From Actinomycetes bacterium (GTDB taxonomy: Bacteria; Actinomycetota; Acidimicrobiia; Acidimicrobiales; Acidimicrobilacustridaceae), in the NCBI GenBank assembly GCA_029782145.1, contig JAKOVH010000026.1, positions 372,001-436,000 of the forward strand: a stretch of 64,000 nt of DNA. Reading direction: 5' to 3'. The notes beneath the pieces are model-generated. The model had not been told where the DNA came from. It searched no databases and saw only the letters and a program-made list of their open reading frames with translations. Numbering within the stretch: the first letter of the stretch is position 1; the number at the start of each line of letters is the position of its first letter. The translations under genes were made by a program, and so were the position numbers. Below are positions 42,219-51,349 of this stretch, piece by piece.

Positions 42219-44469
42219 GCGCAGCGGCGGCTGCCTTGTCGAGCGGGTCGTTCCCGTTGCCGCACTTCGGGGACTGCACGCACGACGGGCAGCCGTCGCG
42301 GCAGCCGCACGACTCGATCACGTCGAGGGTGGCGGCGAGGTGCCGGTCGGCGGCGTCGAACCCCAGCTCGGCGACACCAGCCCCGCCCGGGTAGCCGTCG
42401 TACACGACGATGGTCGCCGCACCCGTCTCGGGCAGGAACGGCGTCGAGACACCGCCCACGTCCCAACGGTCGCAGATGGTGAACAGCGGAAGGATGCCGA
42501 TGGCGGCGTGCTCGGCGGCGTGCAGGGCGCCCGGCACCTGGGCCGGCGCCACCCCGGCGGCGTCGAGCACCTCGTCGGGCACGACGTACCAGAAGGCCCG
42601 GGTGACGAGCTCGCTCGGCGGCAGGTCGAGGTCGTGCACCGCCAGCTGCTCGCCGGTGAAGGCGTCGATGCGCCGGTAGCCCACCACCTGCGAGCGCACC
42701 CGCACCGGCCCCAGGGCCAGCTCGGCTGCACCGACCCGGCGCCGCTGCTCGGTGTCGAGCACCGCGATCTCCGTGGCCGTGCGGGGTTGGGTGTACTCGC
42801 CGCCGTCGGACGGCGCCACGACCGCCACCCGGTCGTCGAGGTCGAGCTCGGCGACCCGCCAGGCCCGTCCCTGGTGCAGGTACACCGCACCGGGGTGGAC
42901 CAGCCGCAGGGCCCGGGCCCCGTCGACCGTGCCGACCAGCGTGCCGTCGGCGGTGGCGATGCGGTACTCGTCGCCGCCGGCGTCGCGCAGGCCGACCCGG
43001 CGGGCGGGCCAGCCACGGCCGGCCCACACCGCGGCGGGACCCCGGCGGTGCGACGCCGGGCGCAGCTTGAGCACGTCGTCGAGGACCAGGCGGCGCACGC
43101 CGTCGTCGAGCAGGTCGGGCCACCAGCGGTCGTCGAGCGGGGTGAGCGGCAGCTCGTAGGCGGCGCAGGCCAGGTGGGGCAGCAGCACGTGCGGGTTCGA
43201 CGGGTTGACCACCGCGGGCTCGGGCGGGCGGGAGAACAGCTCGTCGGGGTGGTGCATGAACCACTGGTCGAGCTGGTCGTCGCCGGCGACGAGCGTGGCC
43301 ACCGAGGTCTGGGCGTCGCGGCCGGCGCGGCCGGCCTGCTGCCACATCGAGGCGATGGTGCCCGGGAAGCCGTTGAGCACGCACGCGTCGAGCCCACCGA
43401 CGTCGATGCCCAGCTCCAGGGCGGTGGTGGCGACCACACCTCGCAGGGAGCCGCCGAACAGCTTGCGCTCGATCTCGCGCCGCTCGGCGGCGAGGTAGCC
43501 GCCACGGTAGGGGCGCACGGAGTCGGCCAGGTCGGCCCGCAGGCGGCGCTTCACGTCGGCCGCGACCAGCTCGGTGCCCTTGCGGCTGCGGCAGAAGGCG
43601 ATGGTGCGATGGCCGCCCGCCACGAGGGCGCTCATCAGCTCGGCGGTGTCACGGGCCGACGAGGTGGAGCGGCCGCCCTCGACGTCGTCGCCGGCCGGGT
43701 TCCAGAGCACGAAGATGCGCTCACCTCTCGGGGAGCCGTCGTCGGTGACCTCCTCGACCGGCAGCCCGCACAGCTCCGAGGCCAGTCGGGCCGGCGTCCC
43801 GATGGTGGCGGAGGTGAACACGAACGCCGGCGAGGAGCCGTAGTGGGCGCAGATGCGCCGCAGCCTCCGCAGCAGGTGGGCCACGTGGCTGCCGAAGATT
43901 CCGCGCAGCGTGTGCAGCTCGTCGACCACGACGTAGCGGAGGCGCAGGAAGAACGTGGCCCAGCGGGCGTGGTGGGGCAGCAGCCCCACGTGCAGCATCT
44001 CGGGGTTGGTGAGCACCACGTTGGCGTTGGCTCGCACCCACGTGCGCTCCTCCGGGGTGCAGTCGCCGTCGTAGGTGGCCGCCACGAGGCCCGGCACGTC
44101 GAGCGCGGTGAGGGCCCGCAGCTGGTCCTGGGCGAGGGCCTTGGTGGGGAACAGCAACAGGGAGGTGGCGGGGCGCAGGCCGGTGGTGACGGCCTCGGCG
44201 ATCGGGGCCTGGAAGCACAGCGACTTGCCCGAGGCGGTGCCGGTGGCGACGGCCACCGAGCGGCCGGCGCGCAGGTGGTCGATGGCCTCGGCCTGGTGGC
44301 ACCAGAGCTGGTCGACCCCCAGCCGCTCGCGCACGGCGGCCGGCAACGGGGTGGCGAGCTCGCCGTGGCGCGCCGGCCGGGCGGCCAGGCGCTCGACGTG
44401 CACCAGGCGGGGGTCGTCGACCAGGGAGGAGAGGAAGCCGTCGAGTCCGGGCTCGGCGAGGAGGGCCAC
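42196..44469 (-). CDS. DEAD/DEAH helicase of the MrfA/DUF1998 type
   Basis: 757 residues. Motif I ATGTASGKSLCF, motif II VVDELHTL (DELH), motif III FTSATIG and motif VI QQAGRAGRDAQ define a superfamily 2 helicase. The C-terminal region ends with CGCRDGCPSCVQSPKCGNGN, the four-Cys zinc module of the DUF1998/MrfA family. MrfA is a 3'-5' DNA helicase linked to repair of mitomycin-type damage; assignment of that role is by family. GTG 44469 is supported by TACCAT 6 nt upstream on the minus strand (leaderless). Confidence 0.87.
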   Translation of the reverse strand: MALLAEPGLDGFLSSLVDDPRLVHVERLAARPARHGELATPLPAAVRERLGVDQLWCHQAEAIDHLRAGRSVAVATGTASGKSLCFQAPIAEAVTTGLRPATSLLLFPTKALAQDQLRALTALDVPGLVAATYDGDCTPEERTWVRANANVVLTNPEMLHVGLLPHHARWATFFLRLRYVVVDELHTLRGIFGSHVAHLLRRLRRICAHYGSSPAFVFTSATIGTPARLASELCGLPVEEVTDDGSPRGERIFVLWNPAGDDVEGGRSTSSARDTAELMSALVAGGHRTIAFCRSRKGTELVAADVKRRLRADLADSVRPYRGGYLAAERREIERKLFGGSLRGVVATTALELGIDVGGLDACVLNGFPGTIASMWQQAGRAGRDAQTSVATLVAGDDQLDQWFMHHPDELFSRPPEPAVVNPSNPHVLLPHLACAAYELPLTPLDDRWWPDLLDDGVRRLVLDDVLKLRPASHRRGPAAVWAGRGWPARRVGLRDAGGDEYRIATADGTLVGTVDGARALRLVHPGAVYLHQGRAWRVAELDLDDRVAVVAPSDGGEYTQPRTATEIAVLDTEQRRRVGAAELALGPVRVRSQVVGYRRIDAFTGEQLAVHDLDLPPSELVTRAFWYVVPDEVLDAAGVAPAQVPGALHAAEHAAIGILPLFTICDRWDVGGVSTPFLPETGAATIVVYDGYPGGAGVAELGFDAADRHLAATLDVIESCGCRDGCPSCVQSPKCGNGNDPLDKAAAAALIRAVLG

Positions 44470-44593
44470 GGCGCGATGGTACGGCGGGGTTACGACGAAC
44501 GACACGCGTGTGGTTCGCGATCGGCGCCTCCCGCCCGTGGCGGTACCCTCGGCGGTGCTGCCGCCCGGCGCCTGCCGCCCCCCGGAGGACTGC

Positions 44594-44947
44594 ATGCTCT
44601 TCGATCTCGAGGTGTCCACCGACGACGACGGCGTCGTGGTGTGCACCATCGTGGGGGAGCTCGACGTGGCCACCGCACCCAAGCTGCGCCAGGAGCTCGT
44701 CCGCCTGGCCAGTGCCCAGGGCCCGGCACCGCGGGTGGTCATCGACCTCGCCGGCGTCGACTTCCTCGACTCCACCGGCCTGGGCGTGCTGCTCGGCGGC
44801 CTCAAGCGGGTGCGGTCCCACGGTGGCCAGCTGGCGCTGGCCCGGGCCGAGCCGCAGGTCCTCAAGGTGTTCGAGGTCACCCGGGTCATCGAGATCCTGC
44901 CCGTCCACGACGAGCTCGACGCCGCGCTGGCGGCCGTGCGGGGCTAG
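44594..44947 (+). CDS. STAS-domain anti-sigma factor antagonist
   Basis: 117 residues, a SpoIIAA/RsbV-like STAS domain. VGELDVATAPKLRQEL and the phosphorylation motif DFLDSTGLGVLLGGLKRV with its Ser are intact. When unphosphorylated such proteins bind and silence an anti-sigma kinase. The ATG at 44594 follows CGGAGGAC; a TACCCT about 50 nt upstream may be its -10 box. The next gene, 8 bp downstream, is a matching HATPase. Confidence 0.9.
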   Translation: MLFDLEVSTDDDGVVVCTIVGELDVATAPKLRQELVRLASAQGPAPRVVIDLAGVDFLDSTGLGVLLGGLKRVRSHGGQLALARAEPQVLKVFEVTRVIEILPVHDELDAALAAVRG

Positions 44948-44955
44948 GCGGCGAC

Positions 44956-45420
44956 GTGGCCGAGGTCGAGCTCGAGATCCCGGCTCGACCCGAGTTCCTC
45001 TCCCTCGCCCGCCAGGTCGTGGCCGCGGCGGCGTCGGTCGAGCCGCGGTTCCGCACGGAGCGCATCGACGACCTGCGCCTCGCCGTCTCCGAAGCCACCA
45101 CCAACGCGGTCGAGGCCCACGGCGACGACGGCACCAGCCGCATCACCATCCGCTGCCGCCTCGACGTCGACGGCGACTACATCCGCGTCGAGGTCCACGA
45201 CGAGGCCGGGGGCTTCGACCTGGGGGCCGTGCCGGTGCTCCCCGAGCCCGAGGATCCCCGGCGGTTGCTGTACGAGCACGGCCTGGGCATCCCGATCATG
45301 CAGGAGCTGGCCGACGAGGCCGAGATCCGCGACACCGACGGCGGCACCACCGTGCGCCTGGTCGTGTACCGGTCGCACGCCGCCGCCGACGAGCCGGACC
45401 GCCGTAGAGGCACCGTCTAG
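44956..45420 (+). CDS. SpoIIAB/RsbW-like serine kinase (anti-sigma factor type)
   Basis: 154 residues, GHKL ATPase domain: N box LRLAVSEATTNAVEAH, G1 EVHDEAGGFD and G2 HGLGIPIMQELADEA. It probably binds a sigma factor or another STAS target and phosphorylates the upstream STAS protein. No sigma factor gene is adjacent, so its partner lies elsewhere, possibly the factor at 31616. GTG start at 44956; the stop codon TAG at 45418-45420 is part of a TAGACT box for nhaA. Confidence 0.87.
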   Translation: MAEVELEIPARPEFLSLARQVVAAAASVEPRFRTERIDDLRLAVSEATTNAVEAHGDDGTSRITIRCRLDVDGDYIRVEVHDEAGGFDLGAVPVLPEPEDPRRLLYEHGLGIPIMQELADEAEIRDTDGGTTVRLVVYRSHAAADEPDRRRGTV

Positions 45421-45486
45421 ACTGACCGGCCAGGGTGTGCCGGGAAGCCTGGTCGGCGAGCCGTCCCGCCGACCTCCGGAGCGCCC
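45421..45486 (+). ncRNA. Structured nhaA leader, candidate cation-sensing riboswitch
   Basis: A 9-bp hairpin, CCGGCCAGG (45426-45434) with CCTGGTCGG (45448-45456, one G-U), encloses a 13-nt loop containing CGGGA (45441-45445). That loop segment pairs with TCCCG (45464-45468) downstream, forming an H-type pseudoknot. The GGGAAG...TCCCGCC core also looks like part of a cobalamin riboswitch. The RNA ends 5-15 nt before the nhaA GTG and includes its likely ribosome site, so ligand binding could hide it. nhaA-I-type leaders that sense Li+ or Na+ are the closest concept I know; identity is unproven. Confidence 0.5.
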
Positions 45487-46676
45487 GTGTCCCTCGTCAG
45501 CCGCCTCGCCGCTGTGGTCCACCCGCGGGGGCCCGTCGTGGGTCGCGTCGCCCGCCCGCTGGCGCGCTTCTTGGAGCTCGAGGCGGCCTCCGGGCTCATG
45601 CTGCTGGGCGCGACCGCGATCGCCGTGGCGTGGGCCAACTCCCCCTGGTCGTCGAGCTACGGGCACCTCCTGCACCTGACCGCGCTGCCCCTGCCGGGTG
45701 TGGAGCTCGACGTCCACGGCGCGGTCGACGACGGGCTCATGGCCCTGTTCTTCTTCGTCGTGGGGCTCGAGATACGGCGCGAGCTCGTCGCCGGCGAGCT
45801 GCGCGACCGGCGGACCGCAGCCCTTCCGGTCATCGCCGCGCTCGGCGGCATGGTCGTGCCGGCCATGATCTACGCGGCGGTCAACGCCGGGCACCCCGGG
45901 GCTCGGGGCTGGGGCATCCCGATGGCCACCGACATCGCCTTCGCGGTGGGCGTGGTGTCGCTCCTCGGCCGGCGGGTGCCACCCGCGCTCACCGTCTTCC
46001 TGCTCACCGCCGCCGTCGTCGACGACCTCGGCGCCATCGCGGTGATCGCCGTCTTCTACACGGGGTCGGTCCAGTTCGTGTGGCTGGTCGCCGCCGTGGC
46101 CGGCCTGCTCGCGCTGTGGTGGATCGGTCGCCGCGGCTGGTGGAACCCCCTCTTCTTCGCCGTGCTGGGTGCGCTCATCTGGTACGCCACGCTGCGCTCG
46201 GGCCTGCACGCCACGCTGGCGGGGGTGGCGCTCGCCATGGTCGTGCCCCGCGCCGGTCCCGAGCCGGTGGCCGACCGGGTGGAGGAGCGCTGGCACCCGT
46301 GGACGAGCTACGTGGTCATCCCCGTCTTCGCCCTGGCCAACGCGGGGGTGGCCCTCGGCGGAGGCGTGGTGGGCGACGCGCTCTCGTCACGGGTGACGTG
46401 GGGCGTGATCCTCGGGCTCGTCGTGGGCAAGACGGTCGGGGTGTCGCTCTCGGCCGCCCTCGCCATCCGCACCGGGGTGGGGCGCCGGCCGTCCGGCACC
46501 AGCGGCCTCCACCTCCTCGGCGTGGGGATGGTCGCCGGCATCGGCTTCACCATGTCGATCTTCGTGACGCTGCTCGCGTTCGACACCGCCGAGCTGGTCG
46601 ACGAGGCGAAGATCGGGGTGTTCGGCGCGTCGATCCTGGCCGCCGCCCTGGGCCTGACGACGCTGTGGCTCGCCGG

Positions 46677-47933
<1,257 letters not shown>

Positions 47934-47971
47934 GGGACCTCCTCGGATCGGGACAGGCGCCGCGTGAACGG

Positions 47972-48000
47972 GCGTGCCGGACGGTGACCGACCGGCACGC
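47972..48000 (-). terminator. Hairpin terminator after the cupin gene
   Basis: GCGTGCCGG (47972-47980) pairs perfectly with CCGGCACGC (47992-48000) over an 11-nt loop. It lies 9 nt beyond the stop of the minus-strand cupin gene and ahead of the next minus-strand gene. Confidence 0.6.
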
Positions 48001-48008
48001 TCCCTGGT

Positions 48009-48416
48009 CTACTCCGCCCGGCCGTAGTCGTCCTTCAGGCGGACGATGTCGTCCTCGCCGAAGTAGTCGCCCTGCTGCACCTCGACGAACACGAGCGGCT
48101 CGTCGCCGGGGTTGTGCACCCGGTGCGCCGTGCCGATCGGGATGTCGATGGCGTCACCCGGCGCCAGCTCGTGGTCGACGTCGTCGAGGGTCACCACCGC
48201 GACCCCTGCGACCACGAACCAGTGCTCCTTGCGGCGGTGGTGGAGCTGGTAGGAGAGGCGCTGACCGGCGTCGACGGTGATGCGCTTCACCTTGCCGAGG
48301 GGCCCGTCGTCGAGGATCACGAACGCCCCCCACGGGCGCTGCTCGCCGGTGCCGGCGGTGTCGCCCAGGGCGAGGCGGTCGTCGAGCGGTCGGTCGGCAG
48401 GAGGCGACGTTGCCAT
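48009..48416 (-). CDS. Cupin of the mannose-6-phosphate isomerase type II family
   Basis: 135 residues. RPWGAFVILDDGPLGKVKRI, then SYQLHHRRKEHWFVVAGVAVV and APGDAIDIPIGTAHRVHNPG are the standard motifs of the ManC C-terminal/type II phosphomannose isomerase cupin. As a stand-alone domain it may isomerise mannose-6-phosphate or act on a related sugar phosphate. The ATG at 48416 is 6 nt after a GATACT box on the minus strand. An upstream extension would enter the hairpin ahead of topA, so it is rejected. Confidence 0.85.
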   Translation of the reverse strand: MATSPPADRPLDDRLALGDTAGTGEQRPWGAFVILDDGPLGKVKRITVDAGQRLSYQLHHRRKEHWFVVAGVAVVTLDDVDHELAPGDAIDIPIGTAHRVHNPGDEPLVFVEVQQGDYFGEDDIVRLKDDYGRAE

Positions 48417-48456
48417 CCGTCGAGTATCGCGGACTCGGGCCGAGGACAGAAGATCA

Positions 48457-48479
48457 CCGGTCCCCCGAAGGGGGACCGG
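48457..48479. promoter_or_regulatory. Stable hairpin in the topA/cupin intergenic region
   Basis: CCGGTCCCCC (48457-48466) and GGGGGACCGG (48470-48479) form a perfect 10-bp stem with a GAA loop, 25 bp upstream of a TTGACA (48504-48509) that may be the topA -35 box. It lies between divergent genes, where a terminator is not needed. It could be a supercoiling-sensitive cruciform or a protein site; no proof. Confidence 0.4.
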
Positions 48480-48541
48480 CCCGGCGCCGGCGACGGGACC
48501 GCATTGACAGGGGAGCGGTGCTGCTCTCACTCTGTCCCCCC

Positions 48542-51289
48542 ATGGCAGGCCCCCTCGTCATCGTCGAGTCGCCGGCAAAGGCGAAGAAGATCAAGGAGTT
48601 CCTCGGCTCCTCCGCCGACGTGGCGGTCGCGCCCGAGGTGATGGCGTCGGTGGGCCACGTCCGTGACCTCGCCCGCAAGGCCAAGGAGCTGCCGGCCTCG
48701 GTGCAGAAGGAGCCGTGGGCCCGGCTCGCCATCGACACCGACCACGGCTTCGAGCCCTACTACGTGGTGCCGGAGTCGAAGAAGCAGGTGATCCGGGACC
48801 TGAAGCAGGCCCTGAAGGACGCCGACTCGCTCTACCTCGCGACGGACGAGGACCGCGAGGGCGAGGCCATCGCCTGGCACCTGCTGGAGGTGCTCAAGCC
48901 CAAGCGCGACATCCCCGTGCACCGCATGGTGTTCCACGAGATCACCGCGCCGGCGATCCGCGACGCGTTCGCCAACCCTCGCGATCTCAACATGCGCCTG
49001 GTGAACGCCCAGGAGACCCGGCGCCTGCTCGACCGCCTCTACGGCTACGACGTCTCCGAGGTGGCGTGGAAGAAGGTCAGCCCCGGCCTCTCCGCCGGCC
49101 GGGTGCAGAGCGTCGCCACCCGCCTGGTGGTCGAGCGCGAGCGGGAGATCATGGCGTTCGTGCCCGCCGGATGGTGGGACCTCCAGGGCACGTTCACCGC
49201 GTCGGCCCCCGATGCCGACCGCACGCCCTTCTCGGCCAAGCTGGTCGCCCTCGACGGCACCCGCCTGGCGACGGGTGGCGACTTCTCCCAGCAGGGCGAG
49301 CTGACCCGTGACGACCGCGTGGTCCTCGACGAGGCCACCGCCACCGCGTTGGCCACCGAGCTCGCTCCCGCCGACTTCGCGGTGCGATCGGTCGAGGCCA
49401 AGCCCTACCGCAAGCGGCCCTTCGCCCCGTTCATCACCTCCACCCTGCAGCAGGTGGCCGGCCGGGCCCTCAACATCTCGGCCAAGCAGGTCATGTCGAT
49501 GGCCCAGTCGCTCTACCAGCAGGGCTACATCACCTACATGCGGACCGACTCGACGAACCTGTCGGGCGCGGCCGTCGCCGCTGCTCGGGCCGAGGCCACC
49601 GAGCGCTACGGGGCCGGTTCGGTGCCTGACTCGCCGCGTGCCTACGGCAAGAAGGTGGCCAACGCCCAGGAGGCCCACGAGGCCATCCGGCCCGCCGGCG
49701 ACCGGTTCCGGCGCCCGGAGGACGTCCGCGGCGAGGTCCAGCCCGGTGAGGCCCGCCTCTACGAGCTGATCTGGCGCCGCACCGTCGCCAGCCAGATGGT
49801 CGACGCGGTGGGCGAGACGGTCACCGTCCGGCTCGGCGCCGTCACCGACTCGGGGCGCGACGCGGAGTTCGCGGCGGCCGGCACCGTGATCACCGAGCGG
49901 GGCTGGCTGCAGGTCGAGGAGTGGCGCAGCGACGACGACGAGGAGCGCCGCCTGCCCGCCCTGGTCGCGGGTGACTCGCTCGACGCGTCCGACCTCAGCG
50001 CCGACGGGCACACCACCAAGCCCCCGGCCCGCTACACCGAGGCCAGCCTGGTGGCCAAGCTCGAGGAGCTCGGTGTCGGCCGGCCCTCCACCTACGCCTC
50101 GATCATGGAGACCATCCAGAACCGCGGCTACGTGTGGAAGAAGGGTTCGGCCCTCGTGCCGAGCTGGACCGCCTTCGCCGTCACCGCCATGCTCGAGCGC
50201 CACTTCGCCGAGCTGGTCGACTACGGGTTCACACGCGACCTCGAGGAGGTGCTCGACCGCATCTCCACCGGCGACGCCGACCGGGTGCCGACGCTCGAGG
50301 ACTTCTACTTCGGGCCGGTGGGCGACGACGGCCAGCGGCGTGGTGGCCTGAAGGACCTCGTCACCGACCGCCTGCCCGAGATCGACGCGGCCGACATCAA
50401 CAGCTTCGTCATCGGCGAGGACCCCAACGGTGTGCCGGTGGTGGCCAAGCCCGGCCGCTACGGCCCGTACGTGCAGCGAGGCGACGACACCGCGTCCATC
50501 CCCGACAACCTGCCGCCCGCCGACCTCAGCGTCGAGCACGCCCTCGAGCTGCTCGCCATGCCGAAGGGCGGCAAGCCGCTCGGCGACGATCCCGTCACCG
50601 GGCTCACCGTCTACGTCATGAGCGGGCGCTTCGGCCCCTACGTGCAGCTCGGCGAGGTCGACGACGCGCCCGACGGCAAGCCGAGGCGGTCGAGCCTGTT
50701 CGCCGGCATGGACCCCTACACGGTCACCCTCGACGAGGCCCTCCGGCTGCTGTCGCTGCCCCGTGTGGTGGGCACCGCCCCCGACGGCGAGGAGATCGTC
50801 GCCCAGAACGGCAAGTTCGGGCCCTACCTGACGAAGGGGTCCGACAGCCGCAGCCTCACCGCCGAGCCGGAGCTGTTCACCGTCACGCTCGACGAGGCCC
50901 TGCGCCTGTTCGCCGAGCCCAAGCGCCGCGGTCGCGCCGCCCCCAAGCCGCCCCTCGCCGAGCTCGGCCCCGACCCTGTCTCGGGCAAGCCCATGGTGGT
51001 CAAGGACGGGCGCTTCGGGCCCTACGTCACCGACGGCGAGACCAACGCGTCGCTCCGGGTCGGCGACGAGCCCACCACCTTGAGCCCCGAGCGGGGGGCC
51101 GAGCTGCTCCAGGCCCGCCGCGACGCGGTGGCCAACGGCGAGGTCGGCAAGCGGCCGGCCAAGAAGGCGGCGCGCAAGGCGACGGCGAAGCGCGCCGCGC
51201 CGAAGGCCACCACGACCCGCACGGTGAAGAAGGGAGCGAGCCGGCCGGCCAAGAAGGCCGCCCGGCGACGCACGACCGACGGGGCCTGA
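48542..51289 (+). CDS. topA: DNA topoisomerase I
   Basis: 915 residues. TOPRIM domain LVIVESPAKAKKI with the acidic TDEDREGEAIAWHL; active-site Tyr in GYITYMRTDSTNLS; domain closure through HEAIRPAG. The C-terminal third holds four actinobacterial-type TOPRIM-associated repeats (KPGRYGPYVQ, GRFGPYVQLG, GKFGPYLTKG, GRFGPYVTDG) in place of zinc fingers, then a Lys/Ala-rich basic tail of about 45 residues, as in mycobacterial TopA. It relaxes negative supercoils. ATG 48542 lies 33 nt after a TTGACA and about 8 nt after CACTCT, so it may be leaderless. Confidence 0.97.
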   Translation: MAGPLVIVESPAKAKKIKEFLGSSADVAVAPEVMASVGHVRDLARKAKELPASVQKEPWARLAIDTDHGFEPYYVVPESKKQVIRDLKQALKDADSLYLATDEDREGEAIAWHLLEVLKPKRDIPVHRMVFHEITAPAIRDAFANPRDLNMRLVNAQETRRLLDRLYGYDVSEVAWKKVSPGLSAGRVQSVATRLVVEREREIMAFVPAGWWDLQGTFTASAPDADRTPFSAKLVALDGTRLATGGDFSQQGELTRDDRVVLDEATATALATELAPADFAVRSVEAKPYRKRPFAPFITSTLQQVAGRALNISAKQVMSMAQSLYQQGYITYMRTDSTNLSGAAVAAARAEATERYGAGSVPDSPRAYGKKVANAQEAHEAIRPAGDRFRRPEDVRGEVQPGEARLYELIWRRTVASQMVDAVGETVTVRLGAVTDSGRDAEFAAAGTVITERGWLQVEEWRSDDDEERRLPALVAGDSLDASDLSADGHTTKPPARYTEASLVAKLEELGVGRPSTYASIMETIQNRGYVWKKGSALVPSWTAFAVTAMLERHFAELVDYGFTRDLEEVLDRISTGDADRVPTLEDFYFGPVGDDGQRRGGLKDLVTDRLPEIDAADINSFVIGEDPNGVPVVAKPGRYGPYVQRGDDTASIPDNLPPADLSVEHALELLAMPKGGKPLGDDPVTGLTVYVMSGRFGPYVQLGEVDDAPDGKPRRSSLFAGMDPYTVTLDEALRLLSLPRVVGTAPDGEEIVAQNGKFGPYLTKGSDSRSLTAEPELFTVTLDEALRLFAEPKRRGRAAPKPPLAELGPDPVSGKPMVVKDGRFGPYVTDGETNASLRVGDEPTTLSPERGAELLQARRDAVANGEVGKRPAKKAARKATAKRAAPKATTTRTVKKGASRPAKKAARRRTTDGA

Positions 51290-51349
51290 CGGCCCTCGAC
51301 CGGCCTCGAGGTGCCCGAGATCGGGCTGCGCCCGTCGTATGGTGATCCG

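Noticed and set aside
42052..45420. Long plus-strand frame of 1122 codons antisense to the helicase
   Set aside because: Same GC-frame effect; its end coincides with the real HATPase gene, and the helicase motifs on the other strand are intact.
45421..45486. Cobalamin riboswitch ahead of nhaA
   Set aside because: GGGAAG and TCCCGCC look like its core, but the large peripheral stems are missing and NhaA has no link to B12; the simple pseudoknot reading fits better.
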